A stretch of DNA of 24,317 nt from a virus. The first letter of the stretch is position 1. Every line of letters begins with the position of its first letter. The stretch is taken from IMG/VR virus record IMGVR_UViG_3300028840_002170, positions 1 to 24,317 of that record; one strand, written 5' to 3'. The position numbers and the translations under genes are program-made. Below, one piece after another: positions 6,510 through 13,145 of this stretch. The notes under the pieces were generated by a model. That model saw only the letters and a list, made by a program, of their open reading frames with translations. It searched no databases and was not told where the DNA came from.

Positions 6510-6863
6510 ATGGCAAGCTACGAATGTATCCGCACCTGCTACCACGACGGCCGGCTATTTCGGCAGGGCGCGGTCTACGAACTCAAGGGCGAGGTTCCGC
6601 CCCATTTCAAGCGATTCTCGGACGCCGCCCCGGCGGCGCTCCCAAGGCAGGAGGCCGAGCAGGCCCTGCCGGCCTTTGCCCAGCCTGATACGTCCTGGGC
6701 CGATGCGGCCAATGCGGCTAACAGCAGCGACGAGTCACGAGTCAATAGTGACGAGACCGAAAAAGAAGAGGAAGAAGAAGTTGAGGTCGAAGTGCTGGTG
6801 GACGAGGATGACCTCGAGCCCACCAAGGTCAAGCGCGGCAAAAAACGGGGCAAGAAGACGTGA
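6510..6863 (+). CDS. Small head/tail accessory protein with acidic-basic tail
   Basis: Of 117 residues, the first 35 form a compact folded segment (SYECIRTCYHDGRLFRQGAVYEL...VPPHFKRF). This resembles the N-terminal domain of many small proteins next to phage capsid and decoration genes. The rest looks disordered: an Ala/Asp/Ser linker, a run of about 16 mostly acidic residues (EEEEEVEVEV...DEDD), and a basic end KRGKKRGKKT. AAAGGA lies 6 nt before ATG 6510. The stop overlaps the GTG start of the next gene (GTGA). Function is unknown. The charge pattern suggests contact with DNA or an oppositely charged virion protein, which is inference. Confidence 0.6.
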   Translation: MASYECIRTCYHDGRLFRQGAVYELKGEVPPHFKRFSDAAPAALPRQEAEQALPAFAQPDTSWADAANAANSSDESRVNSDETEKEEEEEVEVEVLVDEDDLEPTKVKRGKKRGKKT

Positions 6864-8461
6864 CATGGGAGTGGATCATCCTGACAGCCGGAATATTGGC
6901 GGCCGTGTTCGCGCGGATTCCGCTCCACCCCGAGGGATACGACAAGCTCAAGGAGTGGGCCTTTACGGCCGTGATGGCCGTGGGCGCGCTCATGGGGGCG
7001 GCGACCGGGAGCCTGCCGGCGCCGGGCGGGCCGGGGGCCTGGCTCCTTCTCTGTTTTGTGCTGCTGGCTTCGATTTCGGTCTTGTGGTCGGATTTTTTTT
7101 ACAATGCCCGAGTCGAGATCCCGCGCCTCTTTGCGATCCTCTATTTCCTGTTCCTGGCTTCCACCCTGCCGCGTGATCCAGTCCTGTGGTCGCTCTGGGT
7201 CCCGGCGCCCTTCGTGGCGCTCTACGGGCTGAGCCAGCAGCTGCTCCGCAAGGACCTCCTCATCAAAGAACATAACGCCTTCCTGCGAAAAAAATACCGC
7301 TTCTTCGGGTGGTCGTTCGGGTCGAACCAGGCCGGGACGTATCTGGCGCCAATGCCGTTTATCGGGATGTATCTGGTCACGCTGATGCCCTGGCCGTGGT
7401 CGGCGGCGGTCTATTTCGGGGTGGCGCTGTGCGCCTTCGGGCTGTGGCATTCGCACTGCAAGGGCGCCATCGTGGCCAATCTGATCGGGACCATGGTCCT
7501 GGCGCCGTGGGCGATCCCGCTCATTCTGATCGCGGCAGCGGCCTTCGTCTGGAAAAGGCGGGCGCTTTTCGACGGGGCCGGGCACCGCGTCATGCTGCTG
7601 CGGATCTGCCTCGAAATGTTTAAGCACAAACCGCTCCTGGGCTGGGGCCCGCGCTCGTTTCGAACGCACCATCACGTGGCCGTGGCCGCCATCAATAAAC
7701 GCGATCCTTCCATATTGGGCAAGCCGGGCGTGGGCGGAAAATACGCGTTCTGGGTCGGCCGGCGGGCGCACAACGACTTTGCCGAGACCTTCGCGGATTA
7801 CGGCCTCGTGGGCGGGCTGCTGTTCCTGGGTTTTATCGCACTTGTTATATCACGTGCTATATCATCCGAGCCGATGCTGCTGGCCGGGGTGGTGGCCGCC
7901 GTATCCTCGGCGGCGTTTTTTTACCCCTGGCGGCAGATCGACGTGGGCCTGCCGCTCTTCGTGCTTCTGGGGATCAACCTGCAGGCCGCGCCGATTGCAC
8001 CTCCTCCGGCCGTGGCGCTGATCGTCGCGGTCGCGGCCGGGGCGATCCTGTGGGAGTTCTGCGCCAAGCCGTACTGGTCGATGCGGGCGGCCCTGGCTGG
8101 CAGGCTGCCAGAGGCGCTCACGTGGCAGCCGTTCGCCACGGAGTACCTCTTTCTGATCGCGCAGCTGGCGGTCAAGGTCAAGGACGCGGCTTTGGCGTTC
8201 AACTGCGCCGAGAAGGCCCTTTACCACTACGACGGCGACCGGCCCTACTGGGAAATCCTGAATATCTTCGGCGCGGCCGCCGCCATGGCCGGCGCGATCA
8301 CGACGGCCGAGCACGCCTTCAGGCGCTGCCTGACGATGCACCCGAACTACAAGCCCGCCCGGCGCGCCCTGGAGCAGCTCCAGTTGTATAAATTGGGCAA
8401 GCTGCGTCCGGCCCGCAAGAAGAAAAAACCGAACCGCAAGAAGGAGGCCGTAAACGCATGA
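6860..8461 (+). CDS. O-antigen ligase/polymerase-like (Wzy_C) membrane protein with C-terminal TPR-like region
   Basis: The 533-aa polytopic protein looks like a member of the O-antigen ligase/polymerase superfamily. About ten to twelve hydrophobic segments span residues 4-400. Family-type motifs are WSD..YNARVEIPRL (76-90), GSNQAGTYLAP (154-164), and WHSHCKGAIVA (196-206, where S.SRga is usual). The large periplasmic-type loop (232-310) contains HKPLLGWGPRSF and RRAHNDFAETFADYGLVGGLLFL (301-323), matching the Wzy_C pattern of a loop His before EYG.xG. Residues 415-510 form helical repeats resembling TPR units, then a Lys/Arg-rich end. Members polymerise or transfer lipid-linked glycans in the inner membrane. 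GTG 6860 overlaps the previous stop and its own stop overlaps the next start. Serotype conversion or exclusion of rival phages is a reasonable role; a protein O-glycosyltransferase is the alternative. Confidence 0.8.
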   Translation: MTWEWIILTAGILAAVFARIPLHPEGYDKLKEWAFTAVMAVGALMGAATGSLPAPGGPGAWLLLCFVLLASISVLWSDFFYNARVEIPRLFAILYFLFLASTLPRDPVLWSLWVPAPFVALYGLSQQLLRKDLLIKEHNAFLRKKYRFFGWSFGSNQAGTYLAPMPFIGMYLVTLMPWPWSAAVYFGVALCAFGLWHSHCKGAIVANLIGTMVLAPWAIPLILIAAAAFVWKRRALFDGAGHRVMLLRICLEMFKHKPLLGWGPRSFRTHHHVAVAAINKRDPSILGKPGVGGKYAFWVGRRAHNDFAETFADYGLVGGLLFLGFIALVISRAISSEPMLLAGVVAAVSSAAFFYPWRQIDVGLPLFVLLGINLQAAPIAPPPAVALIVAVAAGAILWEFCAKPYWSMRAALAGRLPEALTWQPFATEYLFLIAQLAVKVKDAALAFNCAEKALYHYDGDRPYWEILNIFGAAAAMAGAITTAEHAFRRCLTMHPNYKPARRALEQLQLYKLGKLRPARKKKKPNRKKEAVNA

Positions 8462-8766
8462 ACCTGGCAAACGTCAAGTGTATCGGGGACGAGGTCGTCA
8501 CTGTGGGGGCCGCCGCCACCGGCTTTTCGAGCGCACCGAGCGACGCGGATTACGCCGAGGTCTTCGCCATGTCGACGACCTCGTGCCGCTGCTGCTGGGG
8601 CGGGACCACGCCGACGGCCAACAACGGCGTCCTGCTGGACGAGCAGGCGGCCGGGAACGTCTTGAAGATCAAGCTCTACGGCGGTCAGGCGATCGCCGAC
8701 TTCCTGGCCTTCGGCAACACGAGCAAGCTCTACGTGGTCTATTACCGGAGCCGTAATTACGCCTGA
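8458..8766 (+). CDS. Small beta-rich virion accessory protein, paralogue 1
   Basis: The 102-aa product is clearly homologous to the next gene. Shared blocks are a GDE.(V/L) start, the SDADYAEV / SGADYAEI motif, an Arg-containing strand followed by a DP/TP turn, NGVLLDE, a hydrophobic L(Y/F)GG strand, and a final (V/A)YY strand. The ADYAE...GVLL...YY pattern recurs in small phage beta-sandwich proteins encoded near head-tail genes. It carries four Cys, three in the SCRCCW segment. ATG 8458 overlaps the stop of the Wzy-like gene, with AAGGAGG about 11 nt upstream. Precise role is unknown; decoration or a tail accessory is likely. Confidence 0.65.
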   Translation: MNLANVKCIGDEVVTVGAAATGFSSAPSDADYAEVFAMSTTSCRCCWGGTTPTANNGVLLDEQAAGNVLKIKLYGGQAIADFLAFGNTSKLYVVYYRSRNYA

Positions 8767-8778
8767 TGGAGGTGCGGC

Positions 8779-9105
8779 ATGGAAAATCATCTTGATCCGG
8801 CCGAAATGAAAGTCCTGGGCGACGAGATCTTGGTGGTGAGCAACACGGCCGTGGGCCTGGCGAGCGTGCCGAGCGGGGCGGATTACGCCGAGATCTACCC
8901 GAGCGATGCCGACCCGTTCCGCTGCCGCTGGGACGCGACCGACCCGGACGCCAGCAACGGCGTCCTGCTGGACGAGGCCACGACCGGCCACATCGAAATG
9001 GTGGCGCTTTTCGGCGGGACGGCGATCGCCAAGTTCAAAGCCATCCGGTCCGGGCTGAACGATTCGCAGCTTTACGCCGTCTATTACCAGACCATGAGCT
9101 ACTGA
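8779..9105 (+). CDS. Small beta-rich virion accessory protein, paralogue 2
   Basis: The 108-aa product is a tandem duplicate of the preceding gene with a longer N-terminus (MENHLDPAE). Alignment by eye covers almost the full length, including GADYAEI, the FRCRWDAT strand, SNGVLLDE, LFGGTAIAKF and YAVYYQ. A 23-nt DNA stretch coding for SNGVLLDE matches the first copy nearly perfectly, while flanks differ strongly, so the duplication is not recent. TGGAGG lies 8 nt before ATG 8779. It lacks most of the Cys of its partner. The pair could form hetero-oligomers; that is inference. Confidence 0.65.
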   Translation: MENHLDPAEMKVLGDEILVVSNTAVGLASVPSGADYAEIYPSDADPFRCRWDATDPDASNGVLLDEATTGHIEMVALFGGTAIAKFKAIRSGLNDSQLYAVYYQTMSY

Positions 9106-9106
9106 G

Positions 9107-9523
9107 ATGAATCCGCTGCGGGCTGTGTTGAGATCGGTGTTTCCGGCCCGGATGCGTTCCGGGCTGATCGGCGGGTTCGCCAAGCTGAATTGTTGGTACG
9201 CCAAGGGGATCGCGGTCCTCTCGTTCGTCCGCAACATGGAGATCACGGACATCGGGATCCTGATGGGCGTGGCCAAGTACCTGTTCGGCGACGCCCTGAG
9301 CAGCTGGCAGATCGTCGGGATCGGCGCCGGGTACTGGACCCTGAACACGCTCGTGAACCTGTGCGTGGGCTGGTTTTGGGAGCACCACAGCGGCTGGGAG
9401 ATCGAGGCGCGGGTGGTGAGCAAGCGGATCACGCCGCAGCGCACCATCCTGGTGGACCCGGAAACGGGCCAGGCTTATGGCCTGAAGGAGATGAAGGAGG
9501 CTTGCCATGGCCGTAACGACTGA
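9107..9523 (+). CDS. Small membrane protein of unknown function within tail genes
   Basis: The 138-aa product has a basic N-terminus (MNPLRAVLRSVFPARMRS) and two hydrophobic stretches. One is about residues 45-64 (ITDIGILMGVAKYLFG, weak) and one about 65-90 (WQIVGIGAGYWTLNTLVNLCVGWFW, strong). A soluble tail follows, ending in TPQRTILVDPETGQAYGLKEM. ATG 9107 overlaps the TGAGATGA junction with no strong binding site, so coupling is likely. It overlaps the next gene by 17 nt. I recognise no family. A holin-like or inner-membrane DNA-entry accessory is possible, but the long soluble tail is unusual for a holin. Confidence 0.55.
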   Translation: MNPLRAVLRSVFPARMRSGLIGGFAKLNCWYAKGIAVLSFVRNMEITDIGILMGVAKYLFGDALSSWQIVGIGAGYWTLNTLVNLCVGWFWEHHSGWEIEARVVSKRITPQRTILVDPETGQAYGLKEMKEACHGRND

Positions 9524-10292
9524 CGTGGGCGTGGTCAACATCGCCATGATCCGGCTCGGGCACGACCCGATCGATTTCCTTAGTGGGATAAGCCCGGAAG
9601 AGGTGGCCGCCAATACGATTTATGAGCCGATTCGCGACAAGATGCTTGAGGCCCTGCCGTGGGACTTCCAGGTGCAGGAATACACCCGCGAGATCGATGA
9701 CGAGCAGAAGACCGTCACGGCGATTACCCAGGCGGATCCGGCCGTGGTCACGGTGGCGAGTCACGGGTATAAGAACGGGATGCACGTCACGTTCGAAGAC
9801 CTTGCGGGCATGACCGAGCTGGACGAGGATCAGTATCGGATCGCGAGCGTGGCGACCAACACCTTTGAGCTGGAAGGGGTGGACTCGAGCGCATACACCG
9901 CCTTCAGCTCGGGCAGCGTACGGGTCCGGCCGCCACACCGCTATGAGTATGCCTATGCCCTGCCGAGCGATTACCTGCGGATGTGGCGCATGTACCCGAC
10001 GGATGAAAACTATGAGGTCCGGCGCAAGTTCCTGTATTGCAACTGGGACGAGATTTACATTGAATATCTGGCCAAGATCACGACCGTGAGCGAATGGGAC
10101 CCGACCTTCGTCATGGCGTTGGCGGCGGCCGTAGCCGTGCCGCTTTCGAAGAAGATCGGCGACACCACGATCGAGCTCGTCCAGGAGCTCAAGGACGAGG
10201 CCAAGAAGGCCCTACTGACGGCGCAGGAGACGTGCGCGCTCGAGAGCGAGCCCTACGACCTGGAATATTTTACGGCCTGGCAGGAGAGATAA
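9507..10292 (+). CDS. Tail tubular protein A (T7 gp11-like adaptor) with inserted FCCH-like beta domain
   Basis: The 261-aa product forms the adaptor ring under the portal. The N-terminal helices have the family pattern: NIAMIRLGHDPI, then AANTIYEPIRDKMLEALPWDF (residues 34-54). The C-terminal half has the YEYAYALPSDYLRMWRMYP segment, then YIEYLAKI and a helical end. Residues 69-139 are an extra beta domain with the signature TAITQADPAVVTVASHG...GM.V.F..LAGMTELD...Y.IA.VATNTFEL.GVDSSAYTAFSSG. This repeat-like domain is common in phage tail proteins and is often annotated as FCCH of ubiquitin-activating enzyme. AAGGAGG precedes ATG 9507. It sits directly before tail tubular protein B. Confidence 0.9.
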   Translation: MAVTTDVGVVNIAMIRLGHDPIDFLSGISPEEVAANTIYEPIRDKMLEALPWDFQVQEYTREIDDEQKTVTAITQADPAVVTVASHGYKNGMHVTFEDLAGMTELDEDQYRIASVATNTFELEGVDSSAYTAFSSGSVRVRPPHRYEYAYALPSDYLRMWRMYPTDENYEVRRKFLYCNWDEIYIEYLAKITTVSEWDPTFVMALAAAVAVPLSKKIGDTTIELVQELKDEAKKALLTAQETCALESEPYDLEYFTAWQER

Positions 10293-10298
10293 GTGATT

Positions 10299-10318
10299 AG
10301 GTGGAAGGCTGTTGGGTG
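10299..10318 (-). repeat. Degenerate inverted relative of the intergenic repeat
   Basis: These 20 nt match the reverse complement of 766-785 at 16 of 20 positions by hand alignment, so the element at 711-821 appears here in the opposite orientation. It fills most of the gap between the two tail tubular genes and provides GGAAGG (10303-10308), a plausible binding site 7 nt before GTG 10316. The match is short; homology is likely but not certain. Confidence 0.45.
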
Positions 10319-13135
10319 AAAAAAAAGATGGAGAAAAGAGAGTTTGCGCGGATAAGAATCTGGTTTTGGGTCGGGCTGTTTGTTTTCGCCATGCTGGCGG
10401 TGACGCTCAAGGCGGCTCAGGCCGCGCCGATCTGGCTGTATCTGACGGACTTTACCGGCGGCGAATACTCCGAGCTGATGGGCGCGAGGGCGGACTTCAG
10501 GCACTACTCCAAGGCGTGCAGCACGCTCGAGAATTTTCTCGTCTGGCCGCACGGGCCCGTGACACGCCGGCCGGGCTTCCGGTATGTGGCCAAAACCAAG
10601 TATCCCTCCAAGCAATCCCGCCTGATCCCTTTTACCTATTCGACGGAAAACAGCTATGTGATCGAGCTGGGCGATCAGTATGCGCGGTTTTATCGCGAGG
10701 GCGGCGCCGTGCATGCGGGATATTTAATCGAGGGCGAGAATGAGGTCTTGCCGCTCAATACCAAGGCCGAGATGGAGGTCGAGCCGATCCTCTGGAAACC
10801 TTTCGATGTGGGCGCAAATAGTGGGTTGACGGCATTTTGTGGTGGGTGCGGGGAAGGCGGCACAGGCGCCCTCAGTCTGTACAATCCGGCCCATTCGGGA
10901 AATCTGTTTATGTGGACGACGGTCAGCGGCGTCACGCCGGGCTGGCTGTATAAATTTCAATTTTTGCAACGCAAGGCCATTGTGGGGACGTATGGCGTCG
11001 TGTATTGGAATATCTTCAATATGGACCACCCCGCCGACAACGGTGATGACTGGGGCTTTGGCGGTGGAAACATCACGGGCTCGCAGCAAGCGGCAAACGA
11101 TAGCGGCGGCTGGGCCGAGGAAGATGCCTTGGTGGAATCAACCTTTTTCCTGATGCCGGAATCGTGCAGCGGCGTCACGATCGTGATCGGATTCTATCGT
11201 AATAATTCGGCCCAGAATCTCAAGGTCGATAACGTCTATTTATACGGCTGGACGGAAGCGCCGGAGATCCCCACGCCCTGGCTCGAGGAGGATCTGGACG
11301 AGTTGAGCTGGTGCCAGGATGCGGAAAACCTCTATATCGCGCATCCGGATTATCAGGTCCGTAAGCTGACCCTTCAGGCAGCTGAATCCTGGCAGCTTAG
11401 TACGTTCAGCCCAACAAACGACCCGACCGGCGGGGCAACTGGATATCCGCGCGTGATCGGCTTCTATGAGTCGCGGCTCGTGATGGGGGCCAGCGAGGCT
11501 TATCCGCAGCGGTTATTTTTATCAAGGACTAACGATCCCGATGATTTCACCTTCGGCACGTCCGATGATGACGCCATAGATATTACGATCAATCTCGATC
11601 GGGTCAATGATATCCAATGGATATCACCCGGGAATGTGCTGGCGGTCGGCACGAGCGGGGCGGAGTGTCGGATCGGATGGCCTGATACCGTGGAACCATT
11701 GACGCCGACCAATATCTTTGCCCGCCGGGAGACGAACTATGGATCCGCGGCGGTCCAGCCGGTGCGGGCCGGGCATAGCATTCTCTTCGCGCAGCGATCG
11801 GGACGCAAGCTGCGGGAGCTGACCTATAACTGGGAGGTGGGCGGATATGTGGCGCCCGATATATCGCTGCTTGATCGGAATGCGACCGAGGGCGGCATTA
11901 AGGAGATCGTCTATCAACAGGAACCTCTATCGGTTGTTTGGTGCGCGATGCACGACGGGACCCTGGCCGGTATGACGTATCTGCGCGATCAGGAGGTCGT
12001 CGCCTGGCATCGGCACCCCACCGAAGGGCATGTCGAAAGCCTCTGCGTTATTCCGGGCGAGGAGCAGGACGATCTCTACGCCATCGTGCGGCGTTACGTC
12101 GAGGACTGGGATAACTATACGGAGCTGACGACCGAATCGGATTTTGACGGCGATGGGAATGACAGCCTGGATGCGTGGGACTCCTTGAACAGTGGAGCGG
12201 TGAGCTTGACGGCCGCTGAAGGCATATCGGGTACGACGTGCGTTGAGATCGAGGCGACGGACGAGATGGACCCCGGGATCCACCAGGATATCTCGGGCGT
12301 GACGCCCGGGACGACGCTCAAGCTCGAGATCTACCAGAAGGAGAGCTATTCAGGGCAGGATGTCGAATGGGGGTATCAAGTCGAGACGGTCGGCGGTACC
12401 TCGGAGATTGTCACGAGCGGGACGACCAGGAGCACATCCAGCTGGGAGATGATGTACGATTATTTCGAGGTGCCCGAGGATTGCACCGCGATCAGGGTCA
12501 AGGGCTACGGTCTGGACATAGCAAGTGGTGCCACGATTTGGTTCGACAACTTCAGCGTCATCCAGTGGAATTATGACCGGCGCTACGTCGAGCGGCTCGA
12601 TCCGCTTTATGACGGATCGGGATTGGAGTATGCCAGCTTTCTGGATTCGGCGATCCCCTATGATGGGCCATTGGCGCATACGTTCACAAACTGCAACCAT
12701 CTTGGCGGTAGTACGATCTATGTCATGGCTGACGGCGAAGTCGTCACCGGGATCACGGTCTACGCCAATGAGAGCGGAAACAGCGAATTCTATCTGCCGG
12801 ATGGGGGCCGCAAGGTCCTGGCGGGATTACCCTATACGTCACTGCTTGAAACCATGCGGCTCGAGGTGCCCGGACCGATCGCGGGCGCGAGCCAGGGCCG
12901 GATCAAGCGGATCAGCGAGGTGATCGCCCGCGTCTATCAGACGAGCGATTTCGAGATCGGACCGGACGAGGACAATACCCGCACCATGGACGTGGATGGG
13001 GACGAGTACAGCGGGGACCTGCGTTACACCTATCCCTCGGGCTACGAGCGGGACGCCCGGGTGGTCGTCTACCAGGACGAGCCGTATCCGCTGACCCTGC
13101 TGGGGCTGAACCTGCGGGTGGAGCTCGGGGACTAA
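10316..13135 (+). CDS. Tail tubular protein B (nozzle, T7 gp12-like) with signal peptide and two inserted jelly-roll modules
   Basis: The 939-aa product is the nozzle subunit of a short tail. The core signature is LTDFTGGEYSELMGARADFRHY, then CSTLENFLVWPHGPVTRRPGFRYVA and RLIPFTYSTENSYVIELGDQYARFY. Later come ENLYIAHPDYQVRKL, GYPRVIGFYESRLVMGAS, the RRYVERLD block and a C-terminal DEPYPLTLLGLNL. Ahead of the core sits a classic signal sequence: basic start (KKKMEKREFARIRI), hydrophobic core (WFWVGLFVFAMLAVTL) and an AQA-AP cleavage-like site. Extra domains lie at 10796-11254 and 12101-12571. Both contain SGVTPG and end in a strand with V/F-DN, as in carbohydrate-binding jelly-rolls. GTG 10316 has GGAAGG 7 nt upstream. 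ATG 10328, ATG 10391 and GTG 10400 are alternatives, and the last two would remove or break the signal. Base use is more AT-rich than neighbours. Confidence 0.88.
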   Translation: MKKKMEKREFARIRIWFWVGLFVFAMLAVTLKAAQAAPIWLYLTDFTGGEYSELMGARADFRHYSKACSTLENFLVWPHGPVTRRPGFRYVAKTKYPSKQSRLIPFTYSTENSYVIELGDQYARFYREGGAVHAGYLIEGENEVLPLNTKAEMEVEPILWKPFDVGANSGLTAFCGGCGEGGTGALSLYNPAHSGNLFMWTTVSGVTPGWLYKFQFLQRKAIVGTYGVVYWNIFNMDHPADNGDDWGFGGGNITGSQQAANDSGGWAEEDALVESTFFLMPESCSGVTIVIGFYRNNSAQNLKVDNVYLYGWTEAPEIPTPWLEEDLDELSWCQDAENLYIAHPDYQVRKLTLQAAESWQLSTFSPTNDPTGGATGYPRVIGFYESRLVMGASEAYPQRLFLSRTNDPDDFTFGTSDDDAIDITINLDRVNDIQWISPGNVLAVGTSGAECRIGWPDTVEPLTPTNIFARRETNYGSAAVQPVRAGHSILFAQRSGRKLRELTYNWEVGGYVAPDISLLDRNATEGGIKEIVYQQEPLSVVWCAMHDGTLAGMTYLRDQEVVAWHRHPTEGHVESLCVIPGEEQDDLYAIVRRYVEDWDNYTELTTESDFDGDGNDSLDAWDSLNSGAVSLTAAEGISGTTCVEIEATDEMDPGIHQDISGVTPGTTLKLEIYQKESYSGQDVEWGYQVETVGGTSEIVTSGTTRSTSSWEMMYDYFEVPEDCTAIRVKGYGLDIASGATIWFDNFSVIQWNYDRRYVERLDPLYDGSGLEYASFLDSAIPYDGPLAHTFTNCNHLGGSTIYVMADGEVVTGITVYANESGNSEFYLPDGGRKVLAGLPYTSLLETMRLEVPGPIAGASQGRIKRISEVIARVYQTSDFEIGPDEDNTRTMDVDGDEYSGDLRYTYPSGYERDARVVVYQDEPYPLTLLGLNLRVELGD

Positions 13136-13145
13136 GGAGGGGAAT

